From the NCBI GenBank assembly GCA_944323985.1, contig CALUUP010000004.1, positions 28,450 to 92,449 of the forward strand: 64,000 nt of DNA, in the 5' to 3' direction. The notes beneath the pieces were generated by a model. That model had not been told where the DNA came from. It saw nothing but the letters and a program-made list of their open reading frames with translations, and did no database searches. The translations under genes and the position numbers were made by a program. This DNA is from Candidatus Gastranaerophilales bacterium (GTDB lineage: Bacteria; Cyanobacteriota; Vampirovibrionia; Gastranaerophilales; Gastranaerophilaceae). Numbering within the stretch: the first letter of the stretch is position 1; each line of letters starts with the position of its first letter. Shown in pieces: positions 43,098-53,234 of the stretch.

Positions 43098-45518
43098 TTA
43101 TTTTTTAGAAGGAATTCGCATTGCATAGAATGAACGAATTACAAAAATTAATGCCAATATTAAAATCACAACTCCTGCAATTTTTGCATGTTCTTTAAAT
43201 GTTGGATTTATAGCAATCTCCATAGCCAAAAGACCGAACAATGTTGTAAATTTAATAATTGGATTCATTGCAACAGATGATGTATCCTTAAAAGGATCTC
43301 CAACTGTATCCCCAACAACTGTTGCAGCGTGAAGATCTGTACCTTTTTCATTCATATCAACTTCTACAATTTTCTTAGCGTTATCCCAGCAACCGCCTGC
43401 ATTTGCCATAAATACAGCTTGGAATAACCCAAAGACTGCTATTGCGATTAAGTAGCTTACAAAGAATGAAACAGGAGTAGAATCTTCTCCTACTGGTGCT
43501 GATAAACAAGCTAAAGCTAGAGCAAATGTAAATAAAGCTATAAATATGTTGTACATACCTTTTTGTGCGTATTGAGTACATATTTTTACAACTTCTTTTG
43601 AATTAGATAGATTTGCTGATTTATCATCTGCTTCTCCTAATTTAATGTTATTTTTTATATATTCTGTTGCAGAATAAGCTCCTGTCGTAACCGCTTGCAT
43701 AGAAGCTCCGCTGAACCAATAAATAACAGCTCCACCTGCGATAAATCCGAGTAGTGTATATGGATTTAAAAGGTTTAAAATCATTTCAGGTTGAATGCCT
43801 AAAGTTTCTTTAATAACTAAGATTAAAGAAAATATCATTGTTGTAGCTCCAACAACCGCAGTACCAATAAGTACCGGTTTTGATGTTGCTTTAAATGTAT
43901 TACCGGCTCCATCATTTTCTTCTAAGTATTTTTTAGCATTTTCAAAATCAGGGGTGAAACCATAGTATTTCTCGATACCTTCTTTTGCATTCGGAATTTC
44001 TTCTATTAAAGATAATTCATAAACTGATTGAGCATTATCTGTAACAGGACCGTAACTGTCAACTGCAATTGTAACTGGTCCCATACCTAAGAAACCAAAA
44101 GCAACTAGACCAAATGCAAATACTGAAGGATATATCATTACATCATTTGGGATATGTAAGCTTGCAAAATATGCTAATCCCATTAATAATACAACAATAG
44201 CACCAATCCAAAAACCGGAGAAGTTCCCTGAAACAATACCTGAAAGTATTGTTAAAGAAGCTCCACCTTCTTTTGAAGCGATAACAACTTCGTGAGTATG
44301 TTTTGCTTTTGGACTTGTAAATATTTTAGTAGCTTCTGGTATTAAGGCAGCTCCTAAAGTTCCGCAAGAAATAATTATAGAAAGTACTAACCATAGGTTT
44401 TCTACTTCTATTCCCCCTAATAACCATTTACTAACACCAAAAGTCATAATAATAGATAAAATTGAAGTTATCCAAACTAAATTAGTTAAAGGTGCTTCAA
44501 AATCGAATTTTTTAGTTGTAGTTGCATATATTTTTGTAACAGCGCCGTTTATCCAATAAGCAATTACAGATGTAATTATCATTAAGAATCTCATAGTGAA
44601 GATCCAAGCAAGTAATTGTACTTGGTACTCTTTGAATACCCCAAGTAAAATAAAGCTTACAAGAGCAACACCTGTTACTCCATATGTTTCAAATCCGTCT
44701 GCAGTAGGTCCGATTGAATCTCCGGCATTATCTCCTGTACAATCAGCAATTACACCAGGATTTCTAGGATCATCTTCTTTAATACCAAATTGTATTTTCA
44801 TTAAGTCAGAACCAATATCAGCAATCTTGGTAAAAATTCCCCCTGCAACACGAAGAGCTGAAGCTCCTAAAGATTCTCCTATTGCAAAACCTATAAAGCA
44901 AGCTCCGGCTAGTTCTCCAGGAACAAATAGTAAGATTACAAGCATCATGATAAGTTCAATTGAAACTAGCAATACTCCAATACTCAAACCTGCTTTTAGT
45001 GGAATATTTAAGATATTTAAAGGGTTTCCTTTAAGAGCAGTAAAAGCCGTTCTTGAATTTGCTAATGTATTCATTCTGATACCAAACCAAGCTACAAGGT
45101 ATGAACCTAAAATACCAAGTATTGACCAAGTTAAGATAGTTAATACTGATTTTAATTCCATTCCCTGTAAGTACCAGAAATAGAATGCGATACATAAGCC
45201 AATTAAAACTTCCAGTGCTATTAAGAATTTTCCTTGTTGTACCAGATATGTTTTACAAGTTTCAAAAATTGTGTTACCAACAGCATTCATAGCTTCGTGT
45301 ACTTCAACTTTTTTTACTTTAAAGAACTCTATTAGTCCAAAAATTACACCAATAATTGAAACTCCTAAACCAATCATTAAAAGATTGTAGCTGAATGGAG
45401 ATTCCATTTTGATATTTGGGACTACAAGAGAAGCTTCTCCTGCATAAGCAGGAATTGATAAAATCATTGCAAACAAAACTGAAAACAATGACTTTAATCC
45501 CAATTGTTTTTTTAACAT
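43098..45518 (-). CDS. hppA: Membrane-bound ion-pumping pyrophosphatase, divergent type
   Basis: 806 residues with about 16 membrane helices. It couples hydrolysis of pyrophosphate to export of H+ or Na+. The substrate motifs are recognisable: KEDDPRNPGVIADCTGDNAG (about residues 244-263) where common enzymes have ADNVGDNVGD, then GFETYGVTG; and near the C-terminus NAGGCWDNAKK and VVGDTVGDPFKDTSSVA. The protein is longer than typical (about 660-770) and begins with a signal-like segment (SLFSVLFAMILSIPAYAG). It may belong to the evolutionarily divergent M-PPase group, so ion specificity and K+ dependence should not be assumed. Good AGGAG ribosome binding site; single gene with terminator. Confidence 0.93.
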   Translation of the reverse strand: MLKKQLGLKSLFSVLFAMILSIPAYAGEASLVVPNIKMESPFSYNLLMIGLGVSIIGVIFGLIEFFKVKKVEVHEAMNAVGNTIFETCKTYLVQQGKFLIALEVLIGLCIAFYFWYLQGMELKSVLTILTWSILGILGSYLVAWFGIRMNTLANSRTAFTALKGNPLNILNIPLKAGLSIGVLLVSIELIMMLVILLFVPGELAGACFIGFAIGESLGASALRVAGGIFTKIADIGSDLMKIQFGIKEDDPRNPGVIADCTGDNAGDSIGPTADGFETYGVTGVALVSFILLGVFKEYQVQLLAWIFTMRFLMIITSVIAYWINGAVTKIYATTTKKFDFEAPLTNLVWITSILSIIMTFGVSKWLLGGIEVENLWLVLSIIISCGTLGAALIPEATKIFTSPKAKHTHEVVIASKEGGASLTILSGIVSGNFSGFWIGAIVVLLMGLAYFASLHIPNDVMIYPSVFAFGLVAFGFLGMGPVTIAVDSYGPVTDNAQSVYELSLIEEIPNAKEGIEKYYGFTPDFENAKKYLEENDGAGNTFKATSKPVLIGTAVVGATTMIFSLILVIKETLGIQPEMILNLLNPYTLLGFIAGGAVIYWFSGASMQAVTTGAYSATEYIKNNIKLGEADDKSANLSNSKEVVKICTQYAQKGMYNIFIALFTFALALACLSAPVGEDSTPVSFFVSYLIAIAVFGLFQAVFMANAGGCWDNAKKIVEVDMNEKGTDLHAATVVGDTVGDPFKDTSSVAMNPIIKFTTLFGLLAMEIAINPTFKEHAKIAGVVILILALIFVIRSFYAMRIPSKK

Positions 45519-45655
45519 AACTCTCTCCTTTTTAGTGTAAATTGAATAAACACTTCATTTTCCATATTATATAAAATATATTTAAATATTACAAGTTATC
45601 TGATTTATGATATAAATTAAAATTAGTAAATAGATATTTTCTAAGAGGTATAAAA

Positions 45656-46315
45656 ATGGTAAGAATTAAGGAAATTTTTAAATCAATACAAGGTGAAGGT
45701 CCGTATGTTGGATATAAACAATTGTTTGTTAGATTTTGCAAATGTAATTTGAATTGTAAATATTGTGATACGGATTTTGATATTAATGATGCTAAAGAGT
45801 TTTCGTCAGAAGAATTAGTTAAAATTATTAATGATTCAAATGATTGTCATTCAGTTTCTTTTACTGGCGGTGAACCTCTTCTAGATGTTGATTTTTTGAA
45901 AGAATTGCTTCCTAAAGTTAATCTACCTGTTTATTTAGAAACAAATGGAACTTTAAGTAAAGAGCTTAGTGAAATAATAGATTTTGTAACTTATATTTCA
46001 TCAGATATTAAACTTTCAAGTTGCACAGGGTTAAAACCTTTGTGGAGAGAACATGAAAATTTTTTTGAAATAGGTAAGCAAAAAATACTATTTGCTAAAG
46101 TTGTTTTTGATGAAAATATTACTGATGAAGAAGTTTTTAAGATGTGTAGTCTTGTGAAAAAGTTTGATATAGAACTTATATTACAGCCAATGATGAAGGG
46201 TAAAATATCAACTGTAAGTTCAGAGAAAATGGAAAAAGTCTTAGATTCTTGTTTGAAAATTTACAAGAAAGTAAGACTTATTCCTCAAGTACATAAATTT
46301 ATTGATGTTATCTAA
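45656..46315 (+). CDS. queE: 7-carboxy-7-deazaguanine synthase
   Basis: 219 residues, a short radical SAM enzyme. It contracts carboxytetrahydropterin to CDG in preQ0/queuosine biosynthesis. Opening KEIFKSIQGEGPYVGYKQLF, the CxxxCxxC cluster in CNLNCKYCDTDFD, and FTGGEPLLD are diagnostic. GAGG ribosome binding site. No other que gene is adjacent. Its 3' end overlaps the convergent gene by 4 bases. Confidence 0.92.
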   Translation: MVRIKEIFKSIQGEGPYVGYKQLFVRFCKCNLNCKYCDTDFDINDAKEFSSEELVKIINDSNDCHSVSFTGGEPLLDVDFLKELLPKVNLPVYLETNGTLSKELSEIIDFVTYISSDIKLSSCTGLKPLWREHENFFEIGKQKILFAKVVFDENITDEEVFKMCSLVKKFDIELILQPMMKGKISTVSSEKMEKVLDSCLKIYKKVRLIPQVHKFIDVI

Positions 46316-47787
46316 ATAGGTTTATCTTTATCTTTATCTTTTTCATCTTTTTTGCTGCTATCACCGGTATTACTGCCTGATAAACCGAAGCCGGTTGCAG
46401 CAGGTTTTTCTTCTCCATCTTCGCCTTCTGGTACCGTCGGAGCTTCTTCCGGAACTTCCATATCTTCAGGGATGAGTAATTCTAAATCCTCAACCGTTGA
46501 TAAAGATCCTTCGTATCCATCTATTGATTCATCATATATTTCACTTGTAGTGTTACCTAAATCTTGGGTAGTTTTTCTCATATCAATTTCATTTCCGACT
46601 TCTCCAGCCCATTTTGACTGTTGACCTGCACCTGTAGCACTCATAGCCGCACCTGCTGCCCCCATTCCAGCAAATGCCCAAGCCCAAGCTGTAAAAATAC
46701 CTCCTGAATTAGCAAATATCCCTGCTTTTGTTGCTGCTGTGGCACCAGATGCTGAATTTAAACTTTGTGCGACAGCTTCAACTGTACAATTCGTCTTTGT
46801 TGCCTCATCAAAACTTTCTGCAAAGTCTGTTAACCCCTGAACTTCTGCTACTGTAGCCGCAGCATTATCATAACCCTCTACATAACTGTCCATTTCATCA
46901 TATATTTCTGAAGTAGTATCTGTTGTTTCTTCTGAAGTTTCATTTATAGTAACACCCAATTCCTGCATTATTGGAACAAGTTCTTTTAATAAAGATTTTT
47001 CATCTTCGCTCAGTGTTTCACCAGATTTAACTTTTTCCATTAAAGCATCATATGTAGCTTTATATACATCAAATTCACTTTTATTTTCTTCAATCTGTTC
47101 ATTAGCATCTTCATTATAAACAGCAGCTTCATCTGATAAAGCTATAACTTCATCATTATAAGTACTCATATCACTTTGAGCCGCATCTAGGGCAGCTTGA
47201 GAATTGGTCATTTCACTCTGTAGAGCATCACAAGCTTCTTTTTGTTCTTTATTAGGCTTTTTTGCAAGATATGCAGTTCCAGTTGCTAAAGCCAAAGGTG
47301 CTGCAATTATCCAAGAACCAGAATTGGCACTTTTTGAAGTTGCTTTCGCACCAGCTTTTGCTCCAAGTTCAGCACCAGCCTTACATGCAGAATTTTTAAC
47401 TAGATTACCTCCTATACTACCAACTACAGAATTTAATGCTCCAGAAGAAACTACAGCACCAGCAGCTCCAGAAGCAATATCTAAACCGCTTCTAACGCCC
47501 ATGCCATTTTTACCACCATCGTAACCGGTTTTATCTTGTCCGACTTTGTAGCCTTCATCTAGTGCCATTGAATAGTCATCATCTTCTATTTCATAAGCGT
47601 TTTCATCATCCATTGCGGTTGCTTGCCAATTATTTAATTCTCCATTCCAGGTTTGAGTGATTTTTCCCATATCATTTGCGGAAATACCTAATGTGTTTCC
47701 TCCGTAATTGTAGTTGTACCAACATTTGTAGGCATATGCTTGTGAGTATAGAGCATTGTCTAAATTGTAATTTCCTTGTATTGCCAT
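46312..47787 (-). CDS. Acidic lineage-specific protein, 491 residues, secretion-substrate-like
   Basis: No family recognised. The N-terminus is rich in Tyr and Asn (ALYSQAYAYKCWYNYNYGGN). Two Ala/Gly-rich hydrophobic stretches (about residues 100-185 and 355-390, e.g. AWAWAFAGMGAAGAAMSATG) flank an acidic coiled-coil-prone segment (about 190-330). A repeated motif TTSEIYDE(M/S)(D/I) occurs at about 290 and 415. The tail is Pro/Glu/Gly rich and ends in Asp/Lys repeats. No signal peptide. The layout of coiled coil between hydrophobic segments recalls type III translocators but there is no sequence match. Strong GGAGG site. A TGTAAA element lies 75 bases upstream. Confidence 0.7.
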   Translation of the reverse strand: MAIQGNYNLDNALYSQAYAYKCWYNYNYGGNTLGISANDMGKITQTWNGELNNWQATAMDDENAYEIEDDDYSMALDEGYKVGQDKTGYDGGKNGMGVRSGLDIASGAAGAVVSSGALNSVVGSIGGNLVKNSACKAGAELGAKAGAKATSKSANSGSWIIAAPLALATGTAYLAKKPNKEQKEACDALQSEMTNSQAALDAAQSDMSTYNDEVIALSDEAAVYNEDANEQIEENKSEFDVYKATYDALMEKVKSGETLSEDEKSLLKELVPIMQELGVTINETSEETTDTTSEIYDEMDSYVEGYDNAAATVAEVQGLTDFAESFDEATKTNCTVEAVAQSLNSASGATAATKAGIFANSGGIFTAWAWAFAGMGAAGAAMSATGAGQQSKWAGEVGNEIDMRKTTQDLGNTTSEIYDESIDGYEGSLSTVEDLELLIPEDMEVPEEAPTVPEGEDGEEKPAATGFGLSGSNTGDSSKKDEKDKDKDKPI

Positions 47788-47976
47788 AATCCCTCCGATA
47801 TTCTTTCTTATTTGTATATACGGATTATTTCTGTTTAAACTTTAGGTTTTTTGTATAAATATTTACATAACTTAATATTTTTTTTAGATTAATTGTCGCT
47901 TAACAGGATTTGAAATTATTATATAGATTGTGTAATATATTTAATGAGGTACCTTTTGTTTATAAGGGGAGTGTTT

Positions 47977-49185
47977 ATGAAGAGATTTTTTAATAGAAGT
48001 TTAATATTATCATCATTGTTGTTATTCTCAATGGGTGTTACTTTTGCAGCTACGCCTGCTGAATTATATGATGATGTGTGGAAAATTGTTAGTAAAAAAT
48101 ATTATGATCCAACAAATAATGCTCAAGATTGGGAAAAATGGAGATATCGTTATGATAATAAGCTTAAAACAAAAGAAGATGCTTATGTTGCGATAGAAAC
48201 AATGTTATCAAGTTTGAATGATCCTTATACTAGATTTTTAGATCCGAAAGAATTTTCTGAAGAAACTCAATCAATTAAGGGTTCTTTGAAAGGAATTGGT
48301 ACTCAAATTGGAATTAGAGATGGGGAGTTAGTTATTATTGCTCCATTAGAAGATTCTCCTGCTGAAAGAGCGGGGTTATTGGCTGATGATAAGATTTTAG
48401 AGATTAACGGAGAAAGTACTAAGGGTATTAGTATTGATGCTGCTGCCGATAAAATAAGAGGTGAAAAAGGTACAACGGTTACTCTTTTAATTCAGAGAAA
48501 AGGGGTTCCTAATAAGACTTATAGTGTTGTTAGAGATGAAATTGAAGTAAAATCAGTTTCGTGTAAGCCTCCTTTTGAAACAACAAAGATTCCTAATGAT
48601 ATTCAATATATTAGGTTAAGTTCTTTTATTAGTAAAAATGCCGCAAGTGAGATTGAATCAATTTTAACTAATTCTTCCGGCATGAAAGGGTTTATTATAG
48701 ATTTACGTTCAAACCCTGGAGGGCTTTTAACTAATGCGATTTATATTTCAGATATGTTGTTAAAGGGTGGCGTAATTGTTAGTACTGTTGATAGAGATAG
48801 TTACAAAACAACTACAAGAGCTCGTTTCCAGCAAGTTACGGATAAGCCTATTGTTGTATTAATCAATAAAGGTTCTGCTTCTGCTAGTGAAATTTTGAGT
48901 GGTGCATTAAAAGACAATCACAGGGCTACGATTATAGGTGAACAGTCTTTTGGTAAAGGTTTAGTTCAGGAAATTAATAGATTGCCAGATGAAGCAGGTA
49001 TGAATATTACAATTCAAAGGTATTTAACTCCATCTGGTAGAGATATTAATAAAAAAGGTATAACTCCTGATATTGTGGTAGAATTAACTAAGGAAAACGT
49101 CGATGCAAAAGATGACGTTCAGTTAAAAAAAGCTATTGAAATATTGGAAAAAATGACATGTCTTGTACAAAAGAGTGGAACATAA
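47977..49185 (+). CDS. ctpA: C-terminal processing protease (S41 family)
   Basis: About 402 residues from the ATG with GGGGAG upstream; an earlier ATG at 47944 is not needed. Signal peptide (LILSSLLLFSMGVTFAA), N-terminal helical region, PDZ domain (about 85-170, LKGIGTQIGIRDGELVIIAP) and the S41 protease core with the catalytic Ser in NKGSASASEILSGALKD and Lys in GEQSFGKGLVQEI. It acts in the periplasm on C-terminal tails; cyanobacterial CtpA matures D1, which is absent here. Overlaps recJ by 28 bases. Confidence 0.93.
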   Translation: MKRFFNRSLILSSLLLFSMGVTFAATPAELYDDVWKIVSKKYYDPTNNAQDWEKWRYRYDNKLKTKEDAYVAIETMLSSLNDPYTRFLDPKEFSEETQSIKGSLKGIGTQIGIRDGELVIIAPLEDSPAERAGLLADDKILEINGESTKGISIDAAADKIRGEKGTTVTLLIQRKGVPNKTYSVVRDEIEVKSVSCKPPFETTKIPNDIQYIRLSSFISKNAASEIESILTNSSGMKGFIIDLRSNPGGLLTNAIYISDMLLKGGVIVSTVDRDSYKTTTRARFQQVTDKPIVVLINKGSASASEILSGALKDNHRATIIGEQSFGKGLVQEINRLPDEAGMNITIQRYLTPSGRDINKKGITPDIVVELTKENVDAKDDVQLKKAIEILEKMTCLVQKSGT

Positions 49186-51494
49186 AATGTTCTAAAGATG
49201 ATAAGAAATTAAGTTTATTAGATAAATTGCTTGATATTAGGGGCATTAAATCTGAAGAGGAAAAGTTTGAATTTTTAAACCCTTTACAGTTAACTTTAAT
49301 GCACCCTAATGCTTTTTGTGATATGCAAAAAGCTGTTGAAAGAATTGTAAAAGCTATTGATGAAAATGAGAATATTCTTATTTATGGTGATTTTGACGCT
49401 GATGGGGTGACGTCGACTTCTGTTTTAATGAAGACGTTTGCTTTTTTAGGGGCAAATGTTGATTTTTATATCCCTGATAGAGAAGCAGAAGGTCATGGGC
49501 TTAATACAAAAGCGTTAGTGCAATTACTAACAAAGAAGAAACCAAAATTGATTATTACTGTAGATAACGGTATAAGTAGTGTTGAAGAAGTTAAATTTAT
49601 TAATAGTTTTGGAAGAGATGTTATAATAACTGATCACCATGAAGCTCCTGATATTATGCCAGAAGCTTATGCGATTATTAATCCTAAAGCTATGAATGCT
49701 CTTGATGAAAAGCTTTCTGCGAAACAAATAGAGTACTTAACTTCTCTTGCAGGTGTTGGAGTGGCTTTTAAGTTAGCTCAAGCTGTTTTAGAAAAATATG
49801 ATAAGTTAGAGTTTTGTTATGAAATTTTGCCTTTTGTGACTGTAGGGACTATTGCGGATTTGGTGCCTTTAATTGGCGAAAATAGGTATTTTGTAACAAA
49901 GGGGTTAGAGTTAATAGCTGCTGGTAAGCATTACGGTTTAAAAAGAATGTTAGATGTTGCAGGGGTTAGTGTCGAAAATGGTTTAACTGCTGAACAGGTT
50001 GCTTTTACGATCGCTCCTCGAATTAATGCTTCGGGTAGAATTGATTCTGTTGACGCTGCAATAAAAGTTATGATTTCTGATAATAAACAAGAAATTGAAA
50101 TGGCAATTATAACTTTAGAAAATTTTAATAAGCTAAGACAGGAAATGTGTTCTCAAACTTTTGCAGAAGCCGATGAAATGTGGGTTAATTCTAAAAGTCG
50201 TGATAATGCGATAGTTTTATTTTCTAAAGACTGGCATGTTGGGATTGTTGGGATTGTTGCGTCTAAATTTGTTGAAAAGTATTATAAGCCAACTTTTATA
50301 ATGAATTATTCTGAAGAAACTAAAACTTTTAGATGTTCTGCAAGAGGGGTTAAAGAATTAAATCTTTATGAGATTATCTCTAGTATTTCTGATTTATTGG
50401 AAGGTTTTGGAGGTCATCAACTTGCTGCTGGTTTTGCTTTTAGTGAAGAAAAAGTTTCTTTTGAAGAGGTAAAAAAAGCTTTAAATAAAACTATAGATGA
50501 AATGCTTAATGGGCAAAAGTTGGTGCCATCTCTTGATGTAGATTTAGAATTGTCTATTGATGAAGTTGATATTGATTTAGTTGATGAAATTTCTAAATTA
50601 GAGCCTTTTGGAGCTTCAAATCCTTCGCCGACTTTTGTGGTTAAAAATTTGAATTTAAAACAAAAAAAATTAATGGGTTCTACAAAAGAGCATTTAAAAT
50701 TAATAGTAGAAACTCAAAATGGTACATTGGATTGTGTTTGGTGGTCAAGAGGTGATGTTCCTTTGATTCAAGGAGATAAGCTTGATATTGCTTTTGCTCC
50801 GCAACTGAATACTTTTAATGGGGTGACTTCGGTTCAACTTATTTTAAAAGATGTTCATTCGGATGTTTTAGAACAAGAGCAGGAAGTTAAACAAAAAATA
50901 TATGATCACAGACGAAAGACTAATATTTTAGCTCAAGTTAATGATTATATTAAAAATTCAAAGTTGAAAATATCAGCATATGTTGAAGATAAATTAATAT
51001 TGGAGAGTTTAAAACCTTTTGAAAGTATATTTAATGTTATTTGTAGTAGAAATAATATCGAAAAGTCTGATGTTTTAATGTTTTTTGATTATCCTCCTGA
51101 TGATGATATTTACCAAAATATTTTAACGAGTGTCGGAGCTGATGCTATTCATTATATGAATTATCAACAAATTAAAAATAATGACGAAGCTATTTTAAAA
51201 ATGTTTTCCGGAATGATTAAGTATACTTGTAATAATTTGGAAGGTAATTTTGATATTCAAAGAGCAGCTGCAGCTTTGGGTGTTACGGAAGTTTTGATAG
51301 AAGTCATGTTAGAAATGTTTGAAGATGTTGGCATGATTAAAATTATTGAAAGAAGAGATGAAAATTTTAAAATAGAGTTTTTATCATCTGTTGAGCTTTC
51401 TAAAACTTTACATACACTTAAATATGCAGAATTTGCAGAAATTATGAATACTATAAGGGATTATAAAAATCATTTTATGAGCATGAGTTTATAA
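49158..51494 (+). CDS. recJ: Single-stranded-DNA exonuclease RecJ, long form
   Basis: 778 residues. DHH phosphoesterase motifs: IYGDFDADGVTSTSVLM, IITVDNGIS, VIITDHHEAPD (about residues 153-163), then the DHHA1 segment LLEGFGGHQLAAGFAFSEE. An OB fold follows (about 460-560). The C-terminal 200 residues are an extra domain with a winged-helix-like end (FDIQRAAAALGVTEVLIEVM), as in long RecJ of Firmicutes and cyanobacteria. It degrades single strands 5' to 3' in repair. Starts within the 3' end of ctpA with weak GGAAAA upstream. Confidence 0.94.
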   Translation: MSCTKEWNIKCSKDDKKLSLLDKLLDIRGIKSEEEKFEFLNPLQLTLMHPNAFCDMQKAVERIVKAIDENENILIYGDFDADGVTSTSVLMKTFAFLGANVDFYIPDREAEGHGLNTKALVQLLTKKKPKLIITVDNGISSVEEVKFINSFGRDVIITDHHEAPDIMPEAYAIINPKAMNALDEKLSAKQIEYLTSLAGVGVAFKLAQAVLEKYDKLEFCYEILPFVTVGTIADLVPLIGENRYFVTKGLELIAAGKHYGLKRMLDVAGVSVENGLTAEQVAFTIAPRINASGRIDSVDAAIKVMISDNKQEIEMAIITLENFNKLRQEMCSQTFAEADEMWVNSKSRDNAIVLFSKDWHVGIVGIVASKFVEKYYKPTFIMNYSEETKTFRCSARGVKELNLYEIISSISDLLEGFGGHQLAAGFAFSEEKVSFEEVKKALNKTIDEMLNGQKLVPSLDVDLELSIDEVDIDLVDEISKLEPFGASNPSPTFVVKNLNLKQKKLMGSTKEHLKLIVETQNGTLDCVWWSRGDVPLIQGDKLDIAFAPQLNTFNGVTSVQLILKDVHSDVLEQEQEVKQKIYDHRRKTNILAQVNDYIKNSKLKISAYVEDKLILESLKPFESIFNVICSRNNIEKSDVLMFFDYPPDDDIYQNILTSVGADAIHYMNYQQIKNNDEAILKMFSGMIKYTCNNLEGNFDIQRAAAALGVTEVLIEVMLEMFEDVGMIKIIERRDENFKIEFLSSVELSKTLHTLKYAEFAEIMNTIRDYKNHFMSMSL

Positions 51495-51593
51495 ATTTAC
51501 CCCAAATGGATGATTTGTAAAAGAAATAATTAAAGAAAATTTTCTCTCCGACGAAATCATGTTTACGCACAGAAATTTGGTTTGGAGAAAAAA

Positions 51594-53234
51594 ATGACAG
51601 ATACCCCGACTATGGTATTAAAAAATGATTCAAGTGTAATGCTTGAGGATGCAAGAGTATTTCACGAGAGATATTTGATAAAACAACAAGATGAAGATTT
51701 AGAAAAAGCTATTGAAGGTTATGTAGATGTTATAAAGAATGATCCTACAATTGCTGAATCTTATTATCGTTTGGCAAGTCTATTATTTGCAAAAGGTGAA
51801 ATTTCTGTTGAAGGAGCTTTGGAACAATGTAGAACCGCTGTTTCGTTAGATCCCCAAAATACTAATGCTCACATATATTCCGGGTATTTTCAGTGCCTTA
51901 ATGGTGATTTTGAGGCGGCTGAAAAAGAATTTCAAACTGCTATTTCTAATTCTGGGTTTAGATCTGCAAGAGCTAGATTATTTCTTTCGAAAGTTTTGTT
52001 TGTTAAATTTAAACAAAATAATTCTTCAGTTTTTAATGTAATGAAGTTTTTGTATTATTTCTTATCAGGGAGCATGATGATTATGTGGGATTGCCCTTCT
52101 ATTAAAATGTTTTGTAAATTTTTAGCACATGATTTTTCTGTGTTTTCTTATAAAACTTTAGGTGAAACTTTTGAAAAGATGAAGTTGTTTCCATCAGCTT
52201 TAGATGCTTATTCGAAAGGCTTACAAAAAACTTCTCAAGGAAATTTGTTTTATCAAAAAATGGGTGATTTGTCTTTAGAATGTAATGATATCAAAGCTAG
52301 TTTAGAATGTTATAAAAGAGCTTATGAATTGAATCCTAAAGACAGAGAAGTTTTAATCAAATTAGCAACAATTAATCAAACTTATTTTCCTGAAGACGTA
52401 GATCAGACTATTGATTACTATAATTCTTTATTAGAATTTGGTGTAGATTTAGATAAAATTTATTATGAGCTGGGCCATTTGTATTTAAATAAATCTGATA
52501 AGATATATGCTGTGACCGCTTTTAAATTGGCACAAGAATTATGCCCTGAAAATCCATACTATAACAATTCTTTGGCCTACGCTTATATTAAAGCTGAATT
52601 ATATGATGATGCGATTGAGTATTATCAATTAGCTATTAAATTAAATCCGGATGCGGAGTGGACTTCAATAGTTTGTCATGCTTTAGGTGCAATTTATGCA
52701 GAAATTAAAGGTAATTATGAAGCTGCAGAAGCTACTTTTAATGCAGGTATTGTTCTTGATCCTAATAATGTTGATATTCAACTTTCTTTAGGAGATTTAT
52801 TTATGGCTCAAGGTGATTTAGATAGAGCTATAAAAATTTATTGTGATGCTGTGACTATAGATCCTGAAAATTATTTATCTTATGCAAAAACTGGTCTTGC
52901 TTTGTGGGAAAAAGATTATCTTGAAGAATCTATTGTTGCTTTTCATAAAGCTATTGAGTTGAATCCAGATTTTGAAATTGCTCAAAATAATTTAGGTGTT
53001 GTTTATTTAGATGGTATGGGAGATCCAAAAGAATCTGTTGATTATTTTAAAACCGCAATTAACATTAACCCTAATTATACTTTAGCTTATTTTAATTTGG
53101 CGCGTGCCTATCAAGCTTTAGGGGATAAAGCTTTAGCAGCTGAATATTATCAAATGACTTTGGATTTAAATAAAGTTACGGAAGAACTTTCTGAAAAAGA
53201 TATTCGTCAAAGAATTTACGATTTATTTAATTAA
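51594..53234 (+). CDS. Cytoplasmic TPR-repeat protein
   Basis: About 546 residues, no signal peptide. TPR units cover residues about 35-125 and 200-525 (e.g. YDDAIEYYQLAIKLNPDAEW, LDRAIKIYCDAVTIDPENY, LEESIVAFHKAIELNPDFE). Between them, around 145-180, is an aromatic, hydrophobic insert (MKFLYYFLSGSMMIMWDCPS) that breaks the repeat pattern and may touch the membrane or a partner. The ATG at 51594 has GGAG 6 bases upstream; a TTG at 51582 precedes it. Convergent with tlyA, overlapping by 8 bases. No function can be assigned. Confidence 0.85.
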   Translation: MTDTPTMVLKNDSSVMLEDARVFHERYLIKQQDEDLEKAIEGYVDVIKNDPTIAESYYRLASLLFAKGEISVEGALEQCRTAVSLDPQNTNAHIYSGYFQCLNGDFEAAEKEFQTAISNSGFRSARARLFLSKVLFVKFKQNNSSVFNVMKFLYYFLSGSMMIMWDCPSIKMFCKFLAHDFSVFSYKTLGETFEKMKLFPSALDAYSKGLQKTSQGNLFYQKMGDLSLECNDIKASLECYKRAYELNPKDREVLIKLATINQTYFPEDVDQTIDYYNSLLEFGVDLDKIYYELGHLYLNKSDKIYAVTAFKLAQELCPENPYYNNSLAYAYIKAELYDDAIEYYQLAIKLNPDAEWTSIVCHALGAIYAEIKGNYEAAEATFNAGIVLDPNNVDIQLSLGDLFMAQGDLDRAIKIYCDAVTIDPENYLSYAKTGLALWEKDYLEESIVAFHKAIELNPDFEIAQNNLGVVYLDGMGDPKESVDYFKTAININPNYTLAYFNLARAYQALGDKALAAEYYQMTLDLNKVTEELSEKDIRQRIYDLFN

